From positions 1 through 39,586 of the IMG/VR virus record IMGVR_UViG_3300045303_000111: 39,586 nucleotides of DNA; one strand, 5' to 3'. Of this stretch, positions 1-7,752 are shown piece by piece; position 1 is the first letter of the stretch, and every line of letters begins with the position of its first letter. A program made the position numbers and the translations under genes. The DNA comes from a virus. Below the pieces are notes generated by a model. It had not been told where the DNA came from and made no database searches. It saw only the letters and a program-made list of their open reading frames with translations.

Positions 1-127
1 TCAGAGTGCTCCTAGCGCCGTTTCATTTCACAAGGCGCCCAATATGCCGCCCGCAACTGCACCGACAGGTGCGCCGACGCCGCCGAACGTCGCCCCGATC
101 GCCGCCCCCGTGGCGGCCCCGCCGGCA
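1..127. repeat. Terminal direct repeat, left copy (assembly overlap)
   Basis: Bases 1-127 are identical to 39460-39586. An exact end overlap of this length is typical of a circular contig closed by a de Bruijn assembler with k = 127, so the unit genome is 39,459 bp. It could instead be a true terminal redundancy, but 127 being a common k-mer size argues for the assembly explanation. The repeat covers the 3' end of the gene at 28-1194 and the spacer before the next gene (39140-39460). Confidence 0.95.
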
Positions 128-1194
128 ATGCCGCCAAGCGCGTTTTTCTTCTGCGGCGTATAGGATGGCGTCCCCTGCCCAAACGAACTGGTGCCATACG
201 GAACCCCGCCGACCCCCGAAAGCAGGATGTCGAGGTTCTGCACCGGCCAGCCCTGTTGCTCGTAGAACTGCCCCATCTGGGCGTTGAGGTTCTGCTGGTC
301 CTGCTGTTGCTGCGCGCTGCCGATCGTCTGGAGCATCGAGGCGTCTTTCTGCGCCCCCAACTGTTCGGCCGTGGCGACCCCTGGAAGCCCTGCCGCCGAG
401 GTGAGCCCCGCTTGCAGGTTCGTGTTGGCTAGGTTCTGACCAGCGGATGCCGCCGCGTTGTAGCCCTGCTGTCCCAGCGTGCCGAGGTATTGGCCGGCGG
501 CAAGCCCCTGCTGCGCCTGCTGGGACGCCAGGTTGTAGGCGGGCGTCAGCGCCTGGCCCCAGCCCGTGGTGAGCATATTGCCAATCTGCTGCTGAGTGCC
601 GAGGTTGAACTGTGCATCCGACACGCCCTCGGCCACGCCTTGGCGGCTGCCGCCGAACGCGCCGACATTGGCGGCGTTGCCCGCGATCGTCTGCCGTCCC
701 ATCTGCCGCGCCTGCTCGCCTGCGGCCAGCGTCGGGTCGATGACGTTCTGCGAATACGGGTTCATGAGCGTCTGCGCGTTCAGGCCGACGCCTTGCGCCG
801 TTGCGGGTCCGGCGCCTGCCACGTAGTTGCCCAGCAAGCCCCCCGCCGGGTTCATGACCTGTTGCTGGTAATTGCCGAAAAGCTGGTTGCTGCCTTGATT
901 GAGTTGGTCCGTGGTGATCGGCGCGACCTGGCCGAGCATGCCCGAGTAAGCCGCCTTGGAGGCGTCATAGGCCCCGCTTTGATCCCCCTGCATATCGCGG
1001 ACTTGCTGATATGCCTGCGTCGTGTCCGCGCCGGGCTGGGCGACGATCTGGCCGGTGTATGGCGTGTAGGGTCGCTGGCTGAGATCCTGCGCCATGCCCA
1101 CGGCCTGCTGCGAGCCGGCGTTGAGCCAGTCGGGCAACTGCGTTGAGGTGTTCGTCACCCCCTGCGTCGGCTCGGACCCGCCCTTGCTGCTCAT
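28..1194 (-). CDS. Putative internal/ejection virion protein with C-terminal glycine zipper
   Basis: 388 aa. The ATG at 1194 overlaps the upstream stop (ATGA) and has AAGGA about 8 bases before it; a longer frame to 1296 has no such support. The protein is rich in Gln, Ala, Gly and Asn, with long amphipathic helical stretches. The last 40 residues form a Gly/Ala segment with GxxxG spacing that could insert in a membrane. The context is the end of the late operon: nozzle-like protein upstream and two giant internal proteins downstream across the join. Phage proteins of this composition and position are usually virion components ejected with DNA or tail-associated; that role is inferred. No catalytic motif is seen. 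Confidence 0.6.
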   Translation of the reverse strand: MSSKGGSEPTQGVTNTSTQLPDWLNAGSQQAVGMAQDLSQRPYTPYTGQIVAQPGADTTQAYQQVRDMQGDQSGAYDASKAAYSGMLGQVAPITTDQLNQGSNQLFGNYQQQVMNPAGGLLGNYVAGAGPATAQGVGLNAQTLMNPYSQNVIDPTLAAGEQARQMGRQTIAGNAANVGAFGGSRQGVAEGVSDAQFNLGTQQQIGNMLTTGWGQALTPAYNLASQQAQQGLAAGQYLGTLGQQGYNAAASAGQNLANTNLQAGLTSAAGLPGVATAEQLGAQKDASMLQTIGSAQQQQDQQNLNAQMGQFYEQQGWPVQNLDILLSGVGGVPYGTSSFGQGTPSYTPQKKNALGGIAGGAATGAAIGATFGGVGAPVGAVAGGILGAL

Positions 1195-1580
1195 GACGCT
1201 AAATCCTTGTAAAAGGACGGAAGGTGCGGTTTCCATCCCAGTCCCGACGCTACGCGGCCCCAGCCTTTCCGTCCCATTGCCGTAGCCTTTGTGCAACCCT
1301 GCTCAATCGCCCATTCACAGATTTCTGCGTCCAGTGCTAGGCAGTCGTGCAAATCCCCCCAAATTAACCAATACACGACCGTCTTCATCTTGGGGTATTG
1401 CTTAACCTCGGTGATGATCATGCCATCATTCCGCTCCCAATACTGGGCACGCCCGTCCCGACACATCTGCACCACGTCGGAAATTGTGTGCGTGTTGCCG
1501 CCCCATTCCAGCGCCTTCTCCAGCCGCGCCCGGCGCTCGCCTTCGTCCATGCCGGGATGCTTGAGGGCTGGAGAATTCAC
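1191..1580 (-). CDS. GNAT-like phage structural-module protein
   Basis: 129 aa, GTG start at 1580 overlapping the upstream TGA (GTGA). The C-terminal third (ICEWAIEQGCTKATAMGRKG followed by WGRVASGLGWKPH) resembles the end of acetyltransferase-fold proteins common beside podovirus tail and internal proteins; T7 gp13 is a known relative in such positions. The middle is consistent with the fold's central strands (ITEVKQYPKMKTVVYWLIWG). I see no clear acetyl-CoA loop (Q/RxxGxG/A), so enzymatic activity is doubtful and an assembly role is more likely. It is coupled to both neighbours by 4-base overlaps. Confidence 0.55.
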   Translation of the reverse strand: MNSPALKHPGMDEGERRARLEKALEWGGNTHTISDVVQMCRDGRAQYWERNDGMIITEVKQYPKMKTVVYWLIWGDLHDCLALDAEICEWAIEQGCTKATAMGRKGWGRVASGLGWKPHLPSFYKDLAS

Positions 1581-1801
1581 GGCCTGGGAACCGCTTCTGT
1601 GTGCAGGGCACCGGCATCGTCAATGGACACTTTCCAGGTGGTGCCGTTCGGGGAAATCAGCCCGAGGAACTTGTATGCGGTCGGCACCGTGGCGCTGGCC
1701 TTTGCGTTGATCGCATTCGCAACCTCGGCCAGCCGCTGGTTGATATCGCCCGTGGTCGGCGCGGTGAACGGGGCCGGCGGATGATAGAGCCGTGCGACCA
1801 T
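1577..1801 (-). CDS. Small conserved-position protein, unknown function
   Basis: 74 aa. The ATG at 1801 overlaps the upstream stop (TGATG) and its own stop overlaps the next start (GTGA). The sequence begins MVARLYHPPAPFTAPTTGDI, then a helical stretch (INQRLAEVANAINAKASATV), and ends with short beta-like segments (YKFLGLISPNGTTWKVSIDD). It sits between the nozzle-like protein and the GNAT-like protein, so a minor virion or assembly role is plausible. No family was recognised. Confidence 0.65.
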   Translation of the reverse strand: MVARLYHPPAPFTAPTTGDINQRLAEVANAINAKASATVPTAYKFLGLISPNGTTWKVSIDDAGALHTEAVPRP

Positions 1802-1953
1802 CAGCGCTTCCCCCAATCCCACACCCGACCCGCGAGATAAATCCGCAGGCCAAACGGGCGACGGTAGATCGACAGCGTGAAGCCGCGACCGCCTTCGTTG
1901 AACACAAAGGGCACGGAGCCAGAGGAGCTAAAGGCAAACCGCCCGATCATCAT
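1801..1953 (-). CDS. 50-residue basic protein, unknown
   Basis: Short gene (50 aa) beginning MMIGRFAFSSSGSVPFVFNE and ending GRVWDWGKR. Its ATG overlaps the stop of the gene at 1950-3494 (ATGA) and its TGA overlaps the next ATG (TGATG), so it fills the gap between two coupled genes exactly. That tiling is the main evidence that it is real. It is rich in aromatic residues and arginine; no family was recognised. Confidence 0.65.
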   Translation of the reverse strand: MMIGRFAFSSSGSVPFVFNEGGRGFTLSIYRRPFGLRIYLAGRVWDWGKR

Positions 1954-3494
1954 CTGCGCCCTCCCATTTTCATTTCCAGCCGGGGCCGCCCCACTGCAAA
2001 TGGCCCATCGGTGAGAGCCTCCATACGCATGCGGACGGACCTCCCAGAGAACCTTACGTCGAGTAACCCTCCGTGAACTGCCGAATACAATCCGGTATCG
2101 TATTCTCCCGCTGCGTCGTTTGGTTCTTCTCTCGGAAAGAAACGGTATCCGAGCGCACCATCTGGGGCATCGGCGTCCATGACAAGTTGCTTGACGTGGT
2201 AGCGTTTATCTCCTTCGCCGAGCACGATCGCCCCGGTTTCGGCATATACTTCGCCATTCGGGGCGCGCGGAACGCCTCCATCCAGCCACCCGAACTCATG
2301 GAGGAATAACGATCCCCCGCTGCCCAACGGCCCCCCGAGGATGGGATAGTCAAGCGTTGCACTTGGATCGCCGGCTGTCCGGTTTCTCACACCAATAGTC
2401 CACGGGTGGGCTGGGTCGGAGTAATTCAGGGCGAGATACCTGTTACACTCTTGCGCGCCTTCATCACACCAGTCCCAAAATAATTCTGTAAACGCCGGAT
2501 TGGGTGAGCCGAACACGCGCCCCACCATCTGGCGGTTTACGAGGCTGAAAAACCAATCCTGCACGTCGCACTTTAAAGGCTGGACGTTGCCCTGATAGGT
2601 CCAGAACGTCTGCAAGCCCGGCCACGCGAGGAACGACCCGACGCCGATGACAGCCCGCGCCGAGATCGGCCCGCAGCCCGAGGCAACCTGCACAATGCCA
2701 TAGGCGTAAGGGGCACCCACATACGTCATCTTGTGCAGATCGTTAGCCGTGAAGATCAGGATGCCGTCGCTGACCTTGGCCGCCGTCATGGCGTAGGACT
2801 GCGTTTGCAGCAGTTTACTGCCCGCCAGGTTGGCCACGGCCGGTATCCACACGTCGGGGTTTTCCTGATCGCTCCAGGCGATATTGCGGGGATCGCCGCC
2901 CGAGGCCAGCAGCACGACATGGCGCTGATCGCTGACGATCACCCCGCGGTTGTTTATAGGTGCGGTAGCTACAAGAACGGGCAGCACGGTTGGCGTATTT
3001 GGATGCCAGCGGAACAGCCGCCCGTCCTGGGTGGGGACAACCAAGAGGTCTTGCCCGAACGTGTCCATGCTCCAGCGGTCGCCCTGGATGGCCGATATAT
3101 CCTGGGTGCCGATATCGGCGGGATCGCGCGCCGTGCCGTAGGTGTTCTCGCCGTAATCGGCCAGGCCGTAGCCGACCAGCGCGCCGGGCGGACCGAGCCC
3201 GCCGACGCCCGCGGGCGTGATGTCATAGAGCGTCTGCGTATCGAAGCGATAGGCATAGAGCTTGGCATCGGTCCCGAATGCGGCCCAGCGCACGCGGGTG
3301 TTGTCGTGCCAGGTCAGCAGGTCGCGCGGCAGGGTGGGCGTGGTCGTATGCGGTTGCGCTACGTTGCCGCCGATCGGTTGAAGCTGGCCGCCGCGGAAGC
3401 GCACCAGATTGACATCGAACCATTTTCCAGGCGTGGCCTCGGGCGTGGCGTTGCGGAACACCCCCGGCGGTGGCGCTTGTGCTACGCGGGGCAC
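1950..3494 (-). CDS. Tail nozzle/hub-like beta-propeller protein
   Basis: 514 aa, GTG start at 3494 overlapping the upstream TAG by one base. The N-terminus (PPPGVFRNATPEATPGKWFD, then VNLVRFRGGQLQPIGGN) matches the signature of podovirus proteins annotated as tail tubular/nozzle or P22 gp10-like stabilisation proteins. The body alternates strands with repeated W/Y-D blade-like motifs such as WAAFGTDAKLYAY and LFRWHPNTPTV, expected of a beta-propeller. Such proteins extend the portal/adaptor channel and help retain DNA. Family assignment rests on pattern recognition; the length is normal for the group. Confidence 0.65.
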   Translation of the reverse strand: MPRVAQAPPPGVFRNATPEATPGKWFDVNLVRFRGGQLQPIGGNVAQPHTTTPTLPRDLLTWHDNTRVRWAAFGTDAKLYAYRFDTQTLYDITPAGVGGLGPPGALVGYGLADYGENTYGTARDPADIGTQDISAIQGDRWSMDTFGQDLLVVPTQDGRLFRWHPNTPTVLPVLVATAPINNRGVIVSDQRHVVLLASGGDPRNIAWSDQENPDVWIPAVANLAGSKLLQTQSYAMTAAKVSDGILIFTANDLHKMTYVGAPYAYGIVQVASGCGPISARAVIGVGSFLAWPGLQTFWTYQGNVQPLKCDVQDWFFSLVNRQMVGRVFGSPNPAFTELFWDWCDEGAQECNRYLALNYSDPAHPWTIGVRNRTAGDPSATLDYPILGGPLGSGGSLFLHEFGWLDGGVPRAPNGEVYAETGAIVLGEGDKRYHVKQLVMDADAPDGALGYRFFPREEPNDAAGEYDTGLYSAVHGGLLDVRFSGRSVRMRMEALTDGPFAVGRPRLEMKMGGRR

Positions 3495-4585
3495 TAATGC
3501 GGACCCCTGGACGGCGAGGACATCACTCGCAGGCTGCGCGGGGGCATGAGGATCGCGCGCAGTTCGGCGAGTTCCGTCCGTAGCGTGGCCAGCTCGTCGG
3601 TGATCGCCATATCGGACGCCAGCCCTTCCGGCACCATGGCGCTCATGACAGTCGTTGCCGCCTGGGTGCCGGCGAAGACGATCTTGGTGACCACCAGCAC
3701 CGGCTGGAGGATCGGGAATAGCGTCCCGCTGCCGCCGAGGCTGATGTTGTGGGCATGTAAACCGTCTGCGGAAATGCCGTGGGTATGGTTGCCGATCGTG
3801 GTGGTGGTGTGGCTGTGGTTGCCGTCCCAGTAGAGCTGGTGGGTGTGGCCGCCGTTGGTCGTAGTCGTGAAGCTGTGGCCGTGATAACCATCGGTGCTGG
3901 TGGTGATGGTGTTGCCGGTGGCGAAGCTGCCGATCTGAAGGGTAGCGCCGCCACCGACAGCGCCCCAGGCATTGACGGTGTGAGCATGGCTGCCGGCCCC
4001 GTCGGTATTGCCGGTGTGGTTGTGATCGCCGTTGTATGAAGCGCCGGCATTGACGCCGCCGGTATCGTGGTTGTGGGCGCCTTGCGCGTCAGTCGTGTGG
4101 TTGTGCGTGCCCGCTGCGCCCGAAGCCCCGCCGTGGCTGTGGCTGCCCACCGTATCGCTGACCATGTTGTAGTTGGGCAGGTTCACCTTGGCGATGACGT
4201 TGGACACCGCGCCGGTCTTCTGGGTGAACGAGTAGGTGATGCTGGTCCCGTTGGTATCGACCACGGTGCCGGGCCCGATCGCCGCGCGGCCATTCGATGC
4301 GGGCAGGTTGAACGTGGTGCTCCCATCCCCTGCGCCCCAATATGTCCCCAGGACAGCGAACAACGCGCTGTATGTCGTGCGGCTCACCGCCCGCCCATCG
4401 GCGATGAGCCAGCCGGGCGGCGCGTTAGGTCCGGCGAAATCGAGCAGCGCGCCGATCGGGGTGGACAGGAACACGAACTGATCGAGGATCGTGGTGTTGC
4501 TGTTGAGCTTAGATCCCCACGTGTCCCGACTCGATCCCACCTCGGGCAAGACCAGGTTCAGGTTCGGCGTGTAGGTGTCGGCCAT
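3494..4585 (-). CDS. Tail collar-domain protein with ten HxH motifs
   Basis: 363 aa. Residues about 1-45 form an N-terminal region (LNLVLPEVGSSRDTWGSKLN), followed by a phage collar domain (GALLDFAGPNAPPGWLIADG, YSALFAVLGTYWGAGDGSTT, FNLPASNGRAAIG). Residues about 150-290 carry ten HxH motifs (HSH, HNH x3, HAH, HGH, HTH, HSH, HTH, HAH) spaced roughly 8-25 residues apart in Gly/Thr/Asn-rich sequence. In T4 gp37, HxH motifs bind iron along a trimeric needle, so a metal-stabilised trimeric tip is likely here. The C-terminus has a short heptad helix (ELATLRTELAELRAIL). It probably contacts the host surface. The ATG at 4585 follows the upstream stop by 2 bases. Confidence 0.8.
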   Translation of the reverse strand: MADTYTPNLNLVLPEVGSSRDTWGSKLNSNTTILDQFVFLSTPIGALLDFAGPNAPPGWLIADGRAVSRTTYSALFAVLGTYWGAGDGSTTFNLPASNGRAAIGPGTVVDTNGTSITYSFTQKTGAVSNVIAKVNLPNYNMVSDTVGSHSHGGASGAAGTHNHTTDAQGAHNHDTGGVNAGASYNGDHNHTGNTDGAGSHAHTVNAWGAVGGGATLQIGSFATGNTITTSTDGYHGHSFTTTTNGGHTHQLYWDGNHSHTTTTIGNHTHGISADGLHAHNISLGGSGTLFPILQPVLVVTKIVFAGTQAATTVMSAMVPEGLASDMAITDELATLRTELAELRAILMPPRSLRVMSSPSRGPH

Positions 4586-4587
4586 GG

Positions 4588-4911
4588 TTACTTGACCCCG
4601 GCAGGCGGGTGGAGGGCATCGACGCCGGCCGGGATGGTGGCGCCATCGGACGAATCATCGGTCACGGTCACGAACCATGTAGCGCCTGGATCGCGGGGGA
4701 GATTGATCCGCCAGCCGCCGATGCCGCGGGTCCGGTTGAAGCCCATTTGCAGCACCCAATCCCTATACGTCCCGTATGACCGCCCGGTGTGCGGCCGGTT
4801 GGTCTGCGGCGCGACTGGCGGCGCGTAGCCGTAGATCACCGTGCCGTTAGCTGCCCGCCATTGAGGGTTACCGCTGGGCGTCGTGCTCATCTGTCCGGCT
4901 GTCGAAGCCAT
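4588..4911 (-). CDS. Unknown phage protein, tail region
   Basis: 107 aa. The ATG at 4911 is preceded by a strong GGAGG six bases upstream. It starts MASTAGQMSTTPSGNPQWRA and contains aromatic and glycine-rich strand-like sequence (WVLQMGFNRTRGIGGWRINL, ATWFVTVTDD). It lies between the coiled-coil membrane protein and the collar protein. It has no signal peptide or membrane segment. It could be a small structural or assembly protein; no family was recognised. Confidence 0.65.
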   Translation of the reverse strand: MASTAGQMSTTPSGNPQWRAANGTVIYGYAPPVAPQTNRPHTGRSYGTYRDWVLQMGFNRTRGIGGWRINLPRDPGATWFVTVTDDSSDGATIPAGVDALHPPAGVK

Positions 4912-4920
4912 GTTCGCCTC

Positions 4921-5271
4921 CTATTGCCTGTTGACGCCCTGTTTGCTCACGTCCTCTTGCAGCCGTTGCAGCACGACGCCCTGAGATTGCTGTGTGGCTT
5001 GTAGATCGGCCATTTTCTGTTGCAGCATCAGGAGGCCGTCGAGAATCTTGTCGGCCCGCGCGGTCAGTCCCGCGACTTTTTCCGCCGTGGCCTGCACCGG
5101 GCCGCTGCCGCGCGTTTCCAGCGCGTCCAGCCGTATGTCATGCGTCTCGATCTGGTGCCGCATGGTGCCTATCTGGCTCCCGAAGGTGAATACATAGACG
5201 CCAACCGATGCGACCGCGCCGATGACGCCGATGGTGAGCCAACTGGGGCGCTTGGTTGGTTCATCGGCCAT
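4921..5271 (-). CDS. Membrane-anchored coiled-coil protein (possible spanin/lysis role)
   Basis: 116 aa. One N-terminal transmembrane segment (residues about 10-32, WLTIGVIGAVASVGVYVF) preceded by lysine and arginine, so an N-in orientation is likely. After it comes a long coiled coil (QIETHDIRLDALETR, then AEKVAGLTARADKILDGLLM, LQQKMADLQATQQSQ). This plan resembles inner-membrane spanins of the Rz type, but also other phage membrane coiled-coil proteins. It lies in a cluster with two other short membrane proteins (5273-5356, 5580-5819), which suggests a lysis cassette. No outer-membrane lipoprotein partner is adjacent. Confidence 0.6.
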   Translation of the reverse strand: MADEPTKRPSWLTIGVIGAVASVGVYVFTFGSQIGTMRHQIETHDIRLDALETRGSGPVQATAEKVAGLTARADKILDGLLMLQQKMADLQATQQSQGVVLQRLQEDVSKQGVNRQ

Positions 5272-5272
5272 C

Positions 5273-5356
5273 TCATAGCGTCCTCCCCGCCGTGAGCAGG
5301 GCGGCCCAGATGAGGCCGATGACGACGTAGTAGAGCGCGCGGTCGCTGATCCTCAT
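5273..5356 (-). CDS. 27-residue single-span membrane peptide
   Basis: Encodes MRISDRALYYVVIGLIWAAL plus seven residues: a basic N-terminus and one membrane span of about 17 residues. The ATG at 5356 overlaps the previous stop (ATGA) and its TGA is one base from the next ATG, so it fits the tiling of the operon. With the two-span protein at 5580-5819 and the coiled-coil protein at 4921-5271 it forms a run of small membrane proteins typical of phage lysis regions. Function is not shown by sequence. Confidence 0.6.
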   Translation of the reverse strand: MRISDRALYYVVIGLIWAALLTAGRTL

Positions 5357-5583
5357 GGCGCGGGGTCCATCGCTGGCGCGCCCCGCCGAATTAGCGCCAC
5401 GAACTCGGGGGTTGAGGTTTCGGTGTCGTGGCAGTGCTGAACAAGCTGCCGCTCCTCCTCGTTTATCAGCAGCGTCCATGGCAACCACTGCCCGGCATCG
5501 TCTTGCTGATACCAACTCAGCCGAAGGGGGACGCCCTCGCCGCTTTCCAGCTGCAACATGCGGATGGGGGCAGCGGTTGTCAT
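5353..5583 (-). CDS. Small acidic protein, unknown
   Basis: 76 aa. The ATG at 5583 overlaps the upstream stop (ATGA), and its stop overlaps the next start likewise. It starts MTTAAPIRMLQLESGEGVPL and includes LSWYQQDDAGQWLPW, LINEEERQLVQHC and a Pro-rich end. It is soluble and mostly strand-then-helix in appearance. It lies inside the membrane-protein cluster, so it could be a lysis accessory or simply a small phage protein; no family was recognised. Confidence 0.6.
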   Translation of the reverse strand: MTTAAPIRMLQLESGEGVPLRLSWYQQDDAGQWLPWTLLINEEERQLVQHCHDTETSTPEFVALIRRGAPAMDPAP

Positions 5584-5819
5584 GGCCGCAGCCTCGGCAT
5601 ACCGCCGCTCATGCACATCACCAAATCGTAAACGAAATAGATCAGGAAGATGATCACGATCATGGCGACGATGATGCGGATGACCCGCATGGCGAGGTCG
5701 CCCGCCCAGCCCAGCCAGCCGAGGACGATGGGCAGGAGCAGCATGAGGATGGCGACGACGCCGCAGATGACGACGAGCCAGACCAGCATCGACACCAGCC
5801 ACGCGCTGGAAAAACACAT
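5580..5819 (-). CDS. Holin-like protein with two membrane spans
   Basis: 79 aa, almost all hydrophobic: span 1 around residues 6-35 (VSMLVWLVVICGVVAILMLL), span 2 around residues 45-68 (IRIIVAMIVIIFLIYFVYDL), with a short connecting segment containing an arginine and an aspartate. Size and topology match class II holins, which open the inner membrane at lysis. AGAGGAAAC precedes the ATG. Holins are too diverse to confirm from sequence, and no classical endolysin is beside it, so the role is a hypothesis supported by topology and position. Confidence 0.5.
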   Translation of the reverse strand: MCFSSAWLVSMLVWLVVICGVVAILMLLLPIVLGWLGWAGDLAMRVIRIIVAMIVIIFLIYFVYDLVMCMSGGMPRLRP

Positions 5820-5841
5820 AGCTAGGTTTCCTCTGCCATGT

Positions 5842-6921
5842 TCATAAGTCCGCGCTGGCGGTATAAGCCGTTATATTCACGGCCAAGACCCCTGCGGCAG
5901 CAGCAGTAGCGTAGAAAGTCACATTGCTTGGGCCTACATCCTGCCAGTTAACACCCGACGAATTGACTGTGCCCGAATAGGTTTGCCCGGAAATAGTCGG
6001 AACAGCACGCATTGCTGTAGGAAAATATATAGTTGTAAAGTTGTTATACCCGGCGGCATTGGCATTTGCCGCTGTTGATATCTTGCCAGAGAAGACGTAT
6101 GCGAACCGCTGGCACTGTTGCAGTTGCGTAACCGGATCGAGCTTTTCGAGCGGCGTGGCGACGGTGCCGATTTCGAGCTGCACGCCCCAGATGCCAATAA
6201 CCGCGTTGGGACCTTGGACACCGATGTTGCCATAGAGCGCGTTGTTCGTAGCACCCGACGAAAATGCCAGGAACAGGTAGGTGCAGTCGTTGTTGGCCGT
6301 GCCAAGCGTCTTGCCTGCCGCGCTCGGAATGACCGTGATCAAACTGTAGCGTGTGAACGTCGTGCTAAGTGTGACCGACTGCCCGGTAGCATTAGCCCAC
6401 ACCGATGCGGACGGTGAGCCGCCTGTTCCGAAGTTCTGGAGATAATTAACACCCAGCTTCAGTGCGCCCGCCCCGCACACCGCCCAGAACGAAAGGATGA
6501 CAGTCTTGCCAGCTAGTCTGCGGACATCTTCGATGCCCTGATATATGACTGTGTTGGCACCAGCCGCTGCATTACCTGTGAATGTGTTTGATAGATAAAA
6601 CTTAGCCGCTTCGTCACCAATCTGCGCGCGATTACCATCTAATGCCCCGGCCTGTATGACACTGGCAGTATCGGTGGCACCGCTAAGACACCAGCGATCC
6701 ATCGTATAATTGCCAAACGCCGCGAACGGCCCCGTCCCCCGCTGCGCGATGTTGAACATGCTGTTGTGGATGAGGTTGCGGCCCACGTCGTTGGTGATCG
6801 GCGCGTAGATGCCCGTGGTGAGCGTGCCGGACACCCATTTGGCCCCGTCGTAGACCCAGATGACGCCGCCGGGGCCGGTGTAGGTAGCGCCTGTCGTGCC
6901 TGGGGGGAAATCGAGCGCCAT
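5842..6921 (-). CDS. Receptor-binding tail fibre/tip protein
   Basis: 359 aa. The N-terminus (PPGTTGATYTGPGGVIWVYD, then GAKWVSGTL) is a short phage attachment-type motif. It is followed by VGRNLIHNSMFNIAQRGTGP, a signature of phage fibre and carbohydrate-binding-like domains (the N-x-I-x-N-x-x-F-x-I-x-Q-R-G pattern). The remainder is a beta-rich Ser/Thr/Asn/Gly domain with jelly-roll-like character. Its coding sequence looks richer in A and T than its neighbours, as expected for exchanged host-range genes. It probably binds a surface glycan. Confidence 0.7.
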   Translation of the reverse strand: MALDFPPGTTGATYTGPGGVIWVYDGAKWVSGTLTTGIYAPITNDVGRNLIHNSMFNIAQRGTGPFAAFGNYTMDRWCLSGATDTASVIQAGALDGNRAQIGDEAAKFYLSNTFTGNAAAGANTVIYQGIEDVRRLAGKTVILSFWAVCGAGALKLGVNYLQNFGTGGSPSASVWANATGQSVTLSTTFTRYSLITVIPSAAGKTLGTANNDCTYLFLAFSSGATNNALYGNIGVQGPNAVIGIWGVQLEIGTVATPLEKLDPVTQLQQCQRFAYVFSGKISTAANANAAGYNNFTTIYFPTAMRAVPTISGQTYSGTVNSSGVNWQDVGPSNVTFYATAAAAGVLAVNITAYTASADL

Positions 6922-6924
6922 GGC

Positions 6925-7743
6925 TTACCCCCACCGGACAACGCGGGCGCGGTAGCCTGCGGCCACGACCGTGGGCTTGGCGAAGACGCGGCGGCGGCCG
7001 ACCGGGCGCAGCATGGCGAACGGCTCGCGATCAAGCCACGCCACTTCAGCGGCGGATAGCGGGCGTGTCCACACGCCGCAGGCGATGATGTTCATATTGC
7101 CGCCGGTGCCGACCGCGAATTGTGTCGTCGATGTAAACCCGATGGATGCCGGGGCGCCGAAAGTCCTGGTCAGCAGACCCTTGTAATATCCGGAATACAG
7201 CACCGATGGCTGGAACGTCATCGCCAGCGTGTGTGTGTTATTGGCCACGCCTGCGCCGCTATCCATAAAATACCCGACGAATGCGTTGTTGCCGTAGCCC
7301 AACAGGGAGTCGGCGCCAGGCTCGCTGTAGAGCGCGAGAACCCAGTTAGATGATGGCTGGTCCCAGATCGCAATTATCCACGGCAATGGGGCATTCACCA
7401 CGCTCGCTACACGTTGCTCGTAAATCCACAGCGTTGCACCGCTCGCGAATGTCGGCGTCGGTAGCGCCGTGGCTGTGACCAATCCGTTTGGCGTGCCTAA
7501 TGCGGCACACCCGAACGCCCGGCCCGCGCCACTGGCAACACCGCCGAACTGTCCTGCCCCCGGTATCAGTGTCGGACCATTGCCGGACAGGTCTTTGCCG
7601 CTCACGCCGGGCATGTAGTAGCCCAGCAACCCGCGCGCTAGCGAATGCTGTAGATCGACTTCGACAGCCGCGTGCTGCGCCGGAACAAATTGCCCCGACC
7701 ATAGTGCTGGGTGTCTGTGTAGGTGGGCAGCGCGAACCGGCAT
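6925..7743 (-). CDS. Concanavalin/LamG-like tail-tip protein
   Basis: 272 aa, ATG at 7743. The central region looks like a ConA/LamG jelly roll, and the C-terminal block (IACGVWTRPLSAAEVAWLDR, EPFAML) is the characteristic end of phage and bacterial LamG-like lectin modules. It ends with a basic tail (RPVGRRRVFAKPTVVAAGYR). It is flanked by fibre proteins and precedes the 5842-6921 fibre by 3 bases. It likely binds surface polysaccharide or decorates the fibre. No hydrolase residues were recognised. Confidence 0.65.
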   Translation of the reverse strand: MPVRAAHLHRHPALWSGQFVPAQHAAVEVDLQHSLARGLLGYYMPGVSGKDLSGNGPTLIPGAGQFGGVASGAGRAFGCAALGTPNGLVTATALPTPTFASGATLWIYEQRVASVVNAPLPWIIAIWDQPSSNWVLALYSEPGADSLLGYGNNAFVGYFMDSGAGVANNTHTLAMTFQPSVLYSGYYKGLLTRTFGAPASIGFTSTTQFAVGTGGNMNIIACGVWTRPLSAAEVAWLDREPFAMLRPVGRRRVFAKPTVVAAGYRARVVRWG

Positions 7744-7752
7744 TCTGCGCCT

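Noticed and set aside
1-127. Terminal repeat as a phage cos or direct terminal repeat
   Set aside because: Length equals a common assembler k-mer and the repeat splits coding sequence, so circular assembly overlap is more likely.
1195-1296. Longer start (1296) for the first minus-strand gene
   Set aside because: The ATG at 1194 overlaps the upstream stop and has a ribosome site; the extension lies inside the GNAT-like gene.
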